NCBI GenBank assembly: GCA_902798015.1
Contig: CADBVL010000008.1
Span: 1-53,179, forward strand
Direction: 5' to 3'
DNA length: 53,179 bases
Source: an uncultured Bacteroidales bacterium
GTDB lineage: Bacteria; Bacteroidota; Bacteroidia; Bacteroidales; Paludibacteraceae
The position numbers and the translations under genes were made by a program. Each line of letters opens with the position of its first letter. Position 1 is the stretch's first letter. A model generated the notes under the pieces. That model was not told where the DNA came from, did not search any database, and saw only the letters and a list, made by a program, of their open reading frames with translations. Of the stretch, positions 42,756-49,299 are shown in pieces.

Positions 42756-42802
42756 ATTTTTCCTAAGGTGGCTCAAAAAAAAGGAACGTTTAATTTGAGC
42801 CA
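42756..42802 (-). repeat. Right copy of the 47-bp inverted repeat
   Basis: Inverted relative to 37481-37527, one mismatch. It lies between the divergent lipoprotein and HNH genes, and its sequence supplies the possible GTG start of the HNH frame (VAQKKGTFNLS). Confidence 0.9.
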
Positions 42803-43382
42803 GGGAGGGAGGTCAGAGACGACCGCGCAGAGCAGCGCGCCCACCCGAGTGTGGTTCCTATCAAAAGGTTGCAAACAAGTACCGCCCGAACTCATCGGCG
42901 GCAAGATCCTATGGGGACACCCAGACGGCTATTTTCTCGGAGCCAAGGGGCAAAAACTCTTACACACTTTCAGTCCGTTGTCGCAAAGGGGATGGACTGC
43001 TGCGCATCCGTCTTCGAACGGCAATAGGGGTAGTTGTTATCCCACAATGCGCCAATTCGGCTCCAAGACCTGCCATTCTCTCATGGCGGCCGCTTTCTAC
43101 GGTCAGCGGCCCGAGAGGCACGAGTGCGACCATCTCAACGGCGTAGTCACGGACTATCGTCCCTCCAACCTTCAGTGGGTGACGCCCGCAGAGAACAGAC
43201 GGCGCGTGCCTTACCTCCGCGCACTACGCGAGAAGATACCCAACCATGCGCAGACCTTCCAACGCGAGGACTACCTCGCCTGGTACGCCATGCCCCTCGA
43301 CGAGTTCAAAGCTATGCTCGCCAAGTACTCCGTCGCTGAACAAGATCCCATGATGGCGGACATGACGCATCGCAGGGAGTGA
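42768..43382 (+). CDS. HNH endonuclease-like protein
   Basis: Up to 204 residues. The HNH core is HECDHLNGVVTDYRPSNLQW near residues 119-138, preceded by GQRPER and followed by VTPAENRRR, as in phage-type HNH proteins with a homing-like context. The upstream part (GGKILWGHPDGYFLGAKGQ) resembles the substrate-binding head common in this class. The frame opens with GTG in the inverted repeat; a later GTG at 42849 is an alternative start. It begins the phage-like gene run. Confidence 0.65.
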   Translation: MAQKKGTFNLSQGGRSETTAQSSAPTRVWFLSKGCKQVPPELIGGKILWGHPDGYFLGAKGQKLLHTFSPLSQRGWTAAHPSSNGNRGSCYPTMRQFGSKTCHSLMAAAFYGQRPERHECDHLNGVVTDYRPSNLQWVTPAENRRRVPYLRALREKIPNHAQTFQREDYLAWYAMPLDEFKAMLAKYSVAEQDPMMADMTHRRE

Positions 43383-43429
43383 TGGAAAGTCAAAATTAAA
43401 GGCCGGATACTATCCGGCACAATAAACAA

Positions 43430-43514
43430 AGTCTAACCCCCCTGGAGGGGAGAGGCTGTCACAAGTATGTGACAGAAGGGAAAGACGAGAGCCCCCGGCC
43501 CCTAAAGGGGGAAT
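43430..43514 (+). repeat. Composite GC-rich palindromic repeat
   Basis: Two GC-rich halves (CCCCCCTGGAGGGGAGAGG and GCCCCCGGCCCCTAAAGGGGG) flank a perfect hairpin CTGTCACA-AGTA-TGTGACAG at 43457-43476. Same family as the repeats inside nadA and the DUF4294 gene, here noncoding. Confidence 0.75.
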
Positions 43515-43518
43515 GAAA

Positions 43519-43543
43519 GTTTAGAGTTTAAAAATTAATCATT
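43519..43543 (+). repeat. Heptamer array before the 127-residue protein
   Basis: GTTTAGA, GTTTAAA and AATTAAT, ending CATT before the ATG at 43544. Confidence 0.6.
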
Positions 43544-43927
43544 ATGAAAGCAGATAATTTGAAAGAACTGCGCGAACTGCGCATCCAAGAAAAAGCCATC
43601 AAGGCACGTATAGACGCTGTCAGCAATGACGCCGAACAAGAAGCCCTCGCCATCCTTGCCGCACAAGGCAAAGACCGCGGTGAGTTCGAGGTAGACGGGC
43701 AGAAGTTCCAACTCCAACGCACCGATGTGTTCAACTTCTCCGACTATCGCCGTTACCCGCAGGAACAGGCGGTCAAATGGCGCGAGAACGCGAAAGAGAA
43801 GGTCCGCGAACAGAACCTCGTCAAGGCACGCACCGCCGTCATGAACGGCTACATGAAGACCTTCGTCGAACTCTATCCAGACAAGGAACCCGACGAAATC
43901 AAACTGACGGTCAAGGTCATAGAATGA
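43544..43927 (+). CDS. Unknown phage-like protein (127 aa)
   Basis: Charged protein: an N-terminal coiled coil (LKELRELRIQEKAIKARIDAV), then EVDGQKFQLQRTDVFNFSDYRRYP and a basic helix (KWRENAKEKVREQ). No membrane segment or signal peptide. It resembles small conserved proteins seen among phage-like gene runs in Bacteroidales, but no function is known. Context: between the HNH protein and the holin/DUF5675 genes. Confidence 0.55.
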   Translation: MKADNLKELRELRIQEKAIKARIDAVSNDAEQEALAILAAQGKDRGEFEVDGQKFQLQRTDVFNFSDYRRYPQEQAVKWRENAKEKVREQNLVKARTAVMNGYMKTFVELYPDKEPDEIKLTVKVIE

Positions 43928-44000
43928 CGCGTTCGGCAAGGAGATTGCGACGGTCGATACCGCTCTGCTAAATCGACAAAGCAACTCCTGACTCCGCTCT

Positions 44001-44035
44001 CCCCACTGGGCGCGCTGCGTTAGCGCCCATCGGGG
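44001..44035 (+). other. Strong GC hairpin in the accessory region
   Basis: CCCC (44001-44004) and TGGGCGC (44007-44013) pair with GCGCCCA (44023-44029) and GGGG (44032-44035) around a 9-nt loop. No T-run. It lies in the 250-bp gap between two unknown genes, where nothing else is seen but A/T-rich sequence. Confidence 0.7.
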
Positions 44036-44144
44036 ACCCCGGAATAAAGAAAAGAGAAAAGAAGCAAAAGAGAAAACCCATGCGGATGCTTGATTATCTC
44101 TTAAAAAAATAATTTATTTTATAAATTTTAAAAAAAGCCCTCTT

Positions 44145-44180
44145 ATGGAAACATTAGATGACGTATTTCAAAAAAAATGA
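44145..44180 (+). CDS. Eleven-residue upstream frame coupled to the next gene
   Basis: METLDDVFQKK, whose TGA overlaps the ATG at 44177 (ATGA). It could help translation initiation of the downstream gene; may be chance. Confidence 0.25.
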   Translation: METLDDVFQKK

Positions 44181-44524
44181 GCAAATCGCTGTTAAGCTTC
44201 ATGCAACTTGTTGATCCGAATAAAAAATACGGTTTCGACACGCCGCTGATAGAAGCATGGAACGCACTCACGCTCCAAGACCAACGCAAACTCTACCTCT
44301 ATTGCCTCTACCGGAAATGGCGTGGTGAAGGCTTCTACGGTACGCCGTACGATATCATCGTCAACTGTCATCCGTACCCCTCTAACTGGAACGGGAAACA
44401 GTTAATCAACCGCCTCATCAAAGAAACAAAAATGGTCTCTGCCAAGTATAACGGCTCTTACGGGACGTACACCCACGATGAAGCCCTCGTATGGCAAATG
44501 ACCGATGTCAAAGCATTAAATTAG
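44177..44524 (+). CDS. Unknown protein (115 aa)
   Basis: Soluble protein with an aromatic-rich middle (KLYLYCLYRKWRGEGFYGTPYDIIVNCHPYP) and a basic C-terminal part. No family recognised. The start overlaps a mini-frame's stop, and the gene is 7 bases before the next, so it belongs to the cassette operon. Confidence 0.5.
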   Translation: MSKSLLSFMQLVDPNKKYGFDTPLIEAWNALTLQDQRKLYLYCLYRKWRGEGFYGTPYDIIVNCHPYPSNWNGKQLINRLIKETKMVSAKYNGSYGTYTHDEALVWQMTDVKALN

Positions 44525-44531
44525 AAAGATT

Positions 44532-44939
44532 ATGGCAAGAGTAACATTTAAAAATGGACAGCCGATACAGAGTCTGTCCGGGACAATAGGTAATCTGACG
44601 TATCGAACCATTAACGGGAAGACCTTCGTCCACGCCCGCGGCGTGATGGAGTTATCACCGAAAGCCAGTAAGCACGAGAAAGCGTTGTACCGGCGGAGGA
44701 TGATAGTGGACGAGTGCGTACGCATCATCCAAGACGAGATGGAGGATTTTGTAGAAGCCATCCGTTTACGCCCAACGATTCGTGCGGCGATGCTGCGGTA
44801 CTACAAAATGTATGCAGAGGAATGCGGAAGTCGCTTGCAGCTGCAGCGGAAGATGTTAGGCGCGTATCGTTTGCGACTCAGACAAAAGAAGGACAAAGAG
44901 AGCAGTAAACCTAGTTATAATAAGGACGAAACACGATGA
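44532..44939 (+). CDS. Unknown basic protein (135 aa), phage-like
   Basis: The N-terminus (MARVTFKNGQPIQSLSGTIG, then NLTYRTINGKTFVHARG) has the S-G-x-x-G-x-x-x-Y-R-x-x-N-G pattern found in many short Bacteroidales phage-type proteins. The rest is helical and strongly basic (LRLRQKKDKESSKPS). It is possibly nucleic-acid binding. Its stop overlaps the start of the next small frame (ATGA at 44936). Confidence 0.5.
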   Translation: MARVTFKNGQPIQSLSGTIGNLTYRTINGKTFVHARGVMELSPKASKHEKALYRRRMIVDECVRIIQDEMEDFVEAIRLRPTIRAAMLRYYKMYAEECGSRLQLQRKMLGAYRLRLRQKKDKESSKPSYNKDETR

Positions 44940-45094
44940 GAGCAACCACCCTTCATCGGCACCAGTTGATTCGTAAAGAGTTTAAGGCGCGTCTGGGCAC
45001 GATGCCGGTAATGCATCTTTACGCGTACATAGGTCAACAATTCGGTTATAGCGAGGAGGCTATCCGTAAGATTTTGGCGAAAAAACCGCCATAA
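44936..45094 (+). CDS. Small unknown protein (52 aa)
   Basis: MRATTLHRHQLIRKEFKARL opens a basic helical protein whose end (YIGQQFGYSEEAIRKILAKK) resembles a helix-turn-helix or a UBA-like helical motif. It is coupled to the preceding gene by an ATGA overlap, which supports it as a real gene despite its size. Confidence 0.55.
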   Translation: MRATTLHRHQLIRKEFKARLGTMPVMHLYAYIGQQFGYSEEAIRKILAKKPP

Positions 45095-45165
45095 AAGCAA
45101 CGAGTGGTAAATTTTACCAACAAAAAAGCTCCAAACCGGTATATATTTGCACAAAATTTTGAACA

Positions 45166-45468
45166 ATGAAACATTTTAACATTCAAATAATCACAGCAGC
45201 GGTTCTGGCGATAGGGGGATTATTGCTACTATTCTGCGGAACATATATTGACCCGCAGGGAGAGATAAGCGATAGCCTACTCATCGGTTTCGGAGAGGTG
45301 GCTACCTTCTCCGGAGCGCTCTTCGGCATCGACGCTGCTTACAGCAAGAAGTTATGGGATATTACAAACTCATTCGCGAATCGCCAGACGGGAAAGCCGT
45401 CCGCGGCACCCTCTGCACCGTCGAGCACCGCTACTCAGGCAGCGCAGGAGAGTACAGAGAGTATCTGA
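45166..45468 (+). CDS. Holin-like membrane protein (100 aa)
   Basis: Two hydrophobic segments (IQIITAAVLAIGGLLLLFCG and LLIGFGEVATFSGALFGI) and a hydrophilic Ser/Ala/Thr-rich tail, the size and layout of class II phage holins. The reading frame overlaps the DUF5675 gene by 115 bases, which is strong for a compact phage-type cassette. Function as a holin is inference from context. Confidence 0.55.
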   Translation: MKHFNIQIITAAVLAIGGLLLLFCGTYIDPQGEISDSLLIGFGEVATFSGALFGIDAAYSKKLWDITNSFANRQTGKPSAAPSAPSSTATQAAQESTESI

Positions 45469-45779
45469 CGCCCGTCTGTCCGACCCTCGAGAACAGCGAT
45501 TACCTGATACCGGCGTTGGTTTACAAGGTGTCCGTGACGCAAAGTCCGCGTTTCCGCCGATTGCTACCTTATCTAAACCAAGTCCCCGGACGAAGCGGGA
45601 TTAGAGTCCATCGCGGCACGCGGCCGGAACACTCCAAGGGCTGTATCCTCGTCAGCCCGGAAAACGAGAAATTAATCACCGAGCTCTGGCTCAAAGAACA
45701 ACAAAACCATGAAGAGATCTTTATTGAAATTTGCGCTAAGCGCTGTAATCCTATGCGCCATCGCTTGCGGCGTGAGTAG
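45354..45779 (+). CDS. DUF5675-family protein
   Basis: Protein of 141 residues matching DUF5675: YYKLIRESPDGKAVRGTLCTVEH, LENSDYLIPALVYKVSVTQSPRF and PGRSGIRVHRGTRPEHSKGCILV. The conserved His/Cys pattern suggests an enzyme of the cell-wall or L,D-transpeptidase/peptidase type, and members occur in Bacteroidales prophages beside holins. An endolysin-like role is possible but unproven. It overlaps its neighbours by 115 and 71 bases. Confidence 0.75.
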   Translation: MGYYKLIRESPDGKAVRGTLCTVEHRYSGSAGEYREYLTPVCPTLENSDYLIPALVYKVSVTQSPRFRRLLPYLNQVPGRSGIRVHRGTRPEHSKGCILVSPENEKLITELWLKEQQNHEEIFIEICAKRCNPMRHRLRRE

Positions 45780-45927
45780 TTGCAAGGCTTGGAGAACCAT
45801 CACCACTACCTCCTCTTACGTTCAGCAGAACGACTCTGCGAAAGTCACAACGACTATCTCAATTAAACCAAACATTAACTATGGGACAAGTAACCTATGC
45901 GCCGGGTATCCAGTATGTGAAGGGTAG
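45709..45927 (+). CDS. Small lipoprotein, spanin-like position
   Basis: Protein of 72 residues: signal MKRSLLKFALSAVILCAIAC and a lipobox at SSCKAW, then a short polar tail rich in Thr/Ser (TITTTSSYVQQNDS). Size, lipobox and placement after an endolysin-like gene resemble an outer-membrane spanin (Rz1) but no partner spanin is seen. It overlaps the next gene by 47 bases. Confidence 0.55.
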   Translation: MKRSLLKFALSAVILCAIACGVSSCKAWRTITTTSSYVQQNDSAKVTTTISIKPNINYGTSNLCAGYPVCEG

Positions 45928-46270
45928 CCTGGCAAAACCGAAGAAAGTGGACGGCCACAATCACGGCGATTACCTCATCGGTACGCACCGCGAGGCAGCT
46001 TCCACCAACCCCAACTGCACCCGCCTGTACATCCGTAAGGCCGACACGTACGTTCGCTCGACCGACCCGTCGGCTAAGGAGCTGCTCATCCGGGCACGCT
46101 TCAACGCGGTAAGCAAGGCAGTGGCGCTGCGTCGTAAAGACCTCATGCAGATCAACCAGGACAACGCCGCGTTCCTCGCGCAGCGTGACACCGCCGGTGG
46201 TTGCAAGACCCTGACGAAGTACCTGTGGAAAGTCTGCGGAGACGAGTACGACGCCGAGCACGGAGCGTAA
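45881..46270 (+). CDS. Unknown protein (129 aa) ending the cassette
   Basis: Basic soluble protein (MGQVTYAPGIQYVKGSLAKP, VDGHNHGDYLIGTHREA, KADTYVRSTDPSAKELLIRARF). No family recognised, though its position after DUF5675 and lipoprotein genes recurs in Bacteroidales phage-like runs. The stop lies in the loop of a perfect hairpin (CGGAGC-GTAA-GCTCCG, 46261-46276). A rho-independent terminator follows. Confidence 0.55.
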   Translation: MGQVTYAPGIQYVKGSLAKPKKVDGHNHGDYLIGTHREAASTNPNCTRLYIRKADTYVRSTDPSAKELLIRARFNAVSKAVALRRKDLMQINQDNAAFLAQRDTAGGCKTLTKYLWKVCGDEYDAEHGA

Positions 46271-46282
46271 GCTCCGCAAGGA

Positions 46283-46309
46283 AGGGCGACCGAGAGGCCG
46301 CTCTTTTTT
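46283..46309 (+). terminator. Terminator of the phage-like cassette
   Basis: AGGGCGACC pairs with GGCCGCTCT (one mismatch, one G-U) over GAGA, followed by TTTTTT. Confidence 0.75.
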
Positions 46310-46367
46310 ATGTGTAATCAAAAATGCGCAGCCTGAATAATAAGAAAAAAACATAAAAAACCCTAAT

Positions 46368-46494
46368 CGGGAGAGGGCATCCGCCTAAAGGCTCATCGCG
46401 TTCCGCGCCCCACCGGGCGGCTTACAAACAAGCTTGACGCGCCCGTCAGGGCTGCGTACCGCACCTCCGCAGGAGGTAAATGCCCTTACTCCCG
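46368..46494 (+). ncRNA. Strongly structured 127-nt segment, possible RNA or DNA element
   Basis: Outer stem: CGGGAG (46368-46373) with CTCCCG (46489-46494) and AGGGCAT (46374-46380) with ATGCCCT (46480-46486), separated by a two-base bulge, 13 bp in all. Inside are at least four small hairpins: GCC-TAAA-GGC (46383-46392), CGCG-TTC-CGCG (46397-46407), CGGGCG...CGCCCG (46414-46445, with an inner GCTT/AAGC), and ACCTCC-GCA-GGAGGT (46463-46477). No gene fits. It could be a noncoding RNA or a folded DNA recombination site. No known family recognised. Confidence 0.5.
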
Positions 46495-46805
46495 CTTAGC
46501 AAAAACAAAAAAATATTTTACTTGTTTATCAGGCTGCTTACAAAAATGCGTCGTTGCACGACTTACAAAAATATTTGCACATATGAAAAAAAATCAGTAA
46601 TTTCGACCTCCTCCCCAAAGGGTCCCTTCGAAAGTACGTTCGCGTCCTGCGGTGCATACGCAAGGTGGAGCGATAAATTTTAGCAGGGCTGCGCCCTCTG
46701 TTCCGTGCCCGTTTATGCCCTCCGTGTGCAAGCACCCGAGTGCACAACCGTACCCGTAACAATAGAATAAAAGTCTATTTTGCTAAAATTTTTCGCTCTA
46801 AAACT
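46495..46805. other. Noncoding stretch with intergenic element copy B
   Basis: Holds repeated CTTACAAA words and element copy B: TTG (46575-46577), 20 bp, TAATTTCG (46598-46605), then CGAAAGTAC-GTTCGCGTCCTGCG (46629-46651) and CATACGCAA. No supported coding gene. Confidence 0.55.
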
Positions 46806-46836
46806 TGCGTATGTGCAATTTTTGTAGTACCTTCGC
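46806..46836 (+). promoter_or_regulatory. Promoter of the DUF4251 gene (variant -7)
   Basis: TTG at 46806-46808, 20 bp, TACCTTCG at 46829-46836 (TTCG in place of TTTG). Confidence 0.65.
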
Positions 46837-46887
46837 AGCGAAATGATACGTATAAAGCCTAAGATCAATCATAAAAAAATCACAGGT

Positions 46888-47415
46888 ATGAAAAAGTTTT
46901 TATGGATGATGGTTCTCGCGGTGGGGCTTATGTCATGCGGTGCATCGCGGTTAAGCCCGGAAGAGCGGGCGGCACGGAAAGCCGCCATCGAAGAAAATGC
47001 GAAGAAAGCCATTGCGGATCAGAACTTCCGCATCAACCTGACGATGGTCCGGCCGCTGTTTGGTCAGAACCTGACGGTTTCCGGTTACTGGATCAAAGTG
47101 GACACGACGCATGTACAATGCTACTTGCCCAAGATCTATCCGGACTATAACCCGCATTTTGATGCGCCTGCGCCAGGAGAGAAATACAATGACATGCGTC
47201 TGGAGTTCACATCACCGATAGACGAATATCTATACACCTTCAATCCGGAGACCAATGTCGGGCTCATCACCTTCAAGACCTTGTATGGCGGCGACGAGTA
47301 CCGGTTCTATATCCAGATCGAGAACGTCGATGAGGCGCGTGTGCGTATCCTTCCGGGTGACCGGAACGAGGTGTCCTGCGAGGGAACGATTACGCCTATC
47401 GGCGAGAGGTGGTAA
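46888..47415 (+). CDS. DUF4251-family lipoprotein
   Basis: Protein of 175 residues: signal MKKFLWMMVLAVGLMSC with lipobox LMSC, then a DUF4251 beta-barrel-like domain (FRINLTMVRPLFGQNLTVSG, DMRLEFTSPIDEYLYTFN, TLYGGDEYRFYIQIENVDEARV). Common in Bacteroidota, function unknown. The ATG at 46888 is preferred over the one at 46843 since it places the signal peptide at the N-terminus; the longer version lacks one. Confidence 0.75.
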   Translation: MKKFLWMMVLAVGLMSCGASRLSPEERAARKAAIEENAKKAIADQNFRINLTMVRPLFGQNLTVSGYWIKVDTTHVQCYLPKIYPDYNPHFDAPAPGEKYNDMRLEFTSPIDEYLYTFNPETNVGLITFKTLYGGDEYRFYIQIENVDEARVRILPGDRNEVSCEGTITPIGERW

Positions 47416-47432
47416 GAGGTGCAATTTTTGTT

Positions 47433-47524
47433 GTACTTCGGCACGCCCCTTCCCTTCGCAGGCATAGCCTACTCAGGGCGGGTTCCCTCCGAAAGTACGT
47501 TCGCGTCCTGCGGGACATACGCAA
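47433..47524 (+). repeat. Intergenic element, copy C
   Basis: GTACTTCGG (47433-47441) pairs with CCGAAAGTAC (47489-47498), then GTTCGCGTCCTGCG, GACATACGCAA as in copy B. Part of the 297-bp gap before the CNNM gene; the rest of the gap is A/T-rich. Confidence 0.65.
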
Positions 47525-47668
47525 ATAAATGTTTTTTTTGAGAAAAGGGTTAAAAACCCTCACTTTATGCCCGCGAACCTCTTCCGTATGCAAGCATCCA
47601 AAGAAGTCCGTGGTCATAAAAGAATAGAATAAATTCTATTTTTTCTCCCCAATTTGCAATTTTTGTCG

Positions 47669-47676
47669 TACCTTTG
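47669..47676 (+). promoter_or_regulatory. Likely -7 box of the CNNM/smpB operon
   Basis: TACCTTTG followed by CAGCC, but no TTG at the expected distance, so only half the promoter is supported. Confidence 0.5.
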
Positions 47677-47712
47677 CAGCCGATTTGAAAAATAGGGCTT
47701 TGGGCTCGCTAT

Positions 47713-48828
47713 ATGGGATTACTTTTATTGTTTTTAATTGGCGCGATGGCCATTAGTTTTTTGTGCTCCGTTCTGGAGTCGGTACTGATGTCCACCTCCC
47801 TCAGTTATATTAATCTGCGTGAAGAGGAGGGCTATGCGCCAGCCAAGTTGATGAGCAGTTACAAGGAGGACACGAGTCGTCCTCTGGCTGCGATATTGTC
47901 TTTGAACACGATTGCCAACACGATCGGTGCCGCAGGTGTGGGTGCGCAAGCGACCCTTCTATTCGGCTCTAAATGGTTCGGCTTGGTATCCGCGCTGACC
48001 ACCATCCTCATTCTTTTCTTCGGAGAGATCATCCCGAAAGTGATCGGTACGACCTACTGGCGCGAGTTGATGGGCATCACCGCGCGTATCATCCGAATCC
48101 TGATCTTCGTCCTTTATCCGCTTGTACGCCTTGTGGAGTTCATCTCCCGCATGGTTCCGGACAACGAAGACGATCCGTCCGTGAGCCGCGAGGAAGTGCT
48201 GGCGATGGTGAATGTAGGCGAAGAAGAAGGCGTGGTGGATGAGGACGAGAACAAGATCTTCACCAACCTCATGCGTCTCGATACGATCCATGCGTATGAC
48301 GTGATGACCCCCCGCGTGGTGGCGAAGATAGCTCCGGAGAACATGACGCTGCGGGCGTATTACGACAACGACGAGTATGACCATTTCTCGCGTATCCCGC
48401 TGTACAAGCCCGAGGCGCCGGAGTATATCACCGGTTATGTGCTGCGCAACGATGCCTTGGAGGAACTGACGGAGGACCATTTCCGCAAGACGCTCGGAGG
48501 CATCAAACGTCCGCTGCCCGCCTTTGACCAGGACCTGACGCTCGGTGTGATCTTCGACTCGATGCTTAAGCAGAAGAGTCAGATAGCCCAGATCATCGAC
48601 GAATACGGCATGTTCGTTGGTATCCTGACGCTCGAAGATATCATCGAGACGATTTTCGGGCTGGAGATCATCGACGAGAACGACACAGTCATCGACATGC
48701 AGCAGTACGCGCGCGAGCGTTGGGAACAACGGCAGAAGAAGTACAGGAAAGTTGAAAGTGGAAAGTTGAAAGTTGAAAGTGAGGAAGAAGAGCGACATAC
48801 AGATACTGAACAAAAAAGCGAAGTTTGA
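47713..48828 (+). CDS. CNNM/HlyC-CorC-type membrane protein with CBS domains
   Basis: Protein of 371 residues: an N-terminal CNNM/DUF21 membrane domain (four helices, including [17 protein letters not shown]), then a CBS pair ([35 protein letters not shown]). This family is linked to Mg2+/cation efflux; the C-terminal CorC-HlyC domain of longer members is missing. The tail after residue 345 ([15 protein letters not shown]) is encoded by a heptamer array, not by the family. It overlaps smpB by 56 bases. Confidence 0.88.
   Translation: MGLLLLFLIGAMAISFLCSVLESVLMSTSLSYINLREEEGYAPAKLMSSYKEDTSRPLAAILSLNTIANTIGAAGVGAQATLLFGSKWFGLVSALTTILILFFGEIIPKVIGTTYWRELMGITARIIRILIFVLYPLVRLVEFISRMVPDNEDDPSVSREEVLAMVNVGEEEGVVDEDENKIFTNLMRLDTIHAYDVMTPRVVAKIAPENMTLRAYYDNDEYDHFSRIPLYKPEAPEYITGYVLRNDALEELTEDHFRKTLGGIKRPLPAFDQDLTLGVIFDSMLKQKSQIAQIIDEYGMFVGILTLEDIIETIFGLEIIDENDTVIDMQQYARERWEQRQKKYRKVESGKLKVESEEEERHTDTEQKSEV
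48751..48778 (+). repeat. Heptamer array at the CNNM/smpB junction
   Basis: GTTGAAA, GTGGAAA, GTTGAAA, GTTGAAA, then GTGAGGA. The TTG start of smpB (48773-48775) lies in the last GTTGAAA. In the CNNM frame the array codes for [11 protein letters not shown]. Confidence 0.85.
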
Positions 48829-49246
48829 GTATATCATCCTCGACCGCTATACCGCCGGCATCCAGCTCTTCGGCACGGAGATCAAGTCAATCCGCGAAGG
48901 GAAGGCGTCGCTGGTGGACAGTTATTGCGCGGTGGAGCACGGCGAGATATATGTCAAACAGATGCATATCGCGGAGTACCGTTTCGGCAGTTATGCCAAC
49001 CATGAGGTGCGTCGCGACCGCAAACTGCTGTTGCAGCGCCGCGAGATCAACAAACTCGAGAAAGCCACGAAGGACAACGGCAAGACCATCATTCCGCTGA
49101 GCCTGTTCATCAACGAGCGGGGATTGGCGAAGATGGAGATCGCGCTGTGCCAGGGTAAGCATACCTACGACAAGCGGCAGAGTCTGCGCGAGGCGGATGA
49201 CAAACGCCAAATTGCGCAAGTTAAGAAACTTGCCCAATTTAGTTGA
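48773..49246 (+). CDS. smpB: SsrA-binding protein SmpB
   Basis: Protein of 157 residues that delivers tmRNA to stalled ribosomes. Conserved parts are [43 protein letters not shown], the [14 protein letters not shown] basic block and the C-terminal [13 protein letters not shown] tail. The start is unusual: TTG at 48773 (or GTG at 48779), both inside a heptamer array and inside the CNNM coding region; no ATG is near. The tmRNA gene itself is not in the window. The stop TGA is the first base set of the next array. Confidence 0.93.
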   Translation: MKVRKKSDIQILNKKAKFEYIILDRYTAGIQLFGTEIKSIREGKASLVDSYCAVEHGEIYVKQMHIAEYRFGSYANHEVRRDRKLLLQRREINKLEKATKDNGKTIIPLSLFINERGLAKMEIALCQGKHTYDKRQSLREADDKRQIAQVKKLAQFS

Positions 49247-49299
49247 GGGTTGAGTGTTTAGAGTTTAGAGAAGTTGAATAGTTTAAAGTTTATAGATAT
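49241..49299 (+). repeat. Degenerate heptamer array between smpB and gpmI
   Basis: AGTTGAG, GGTTGAG, TGTTTAG, AGTTTAG then looser units, beginning with the smpB stop and ending GTTTATAGATAT before the gpmI ATG at 49300. Confidence 0.75.
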
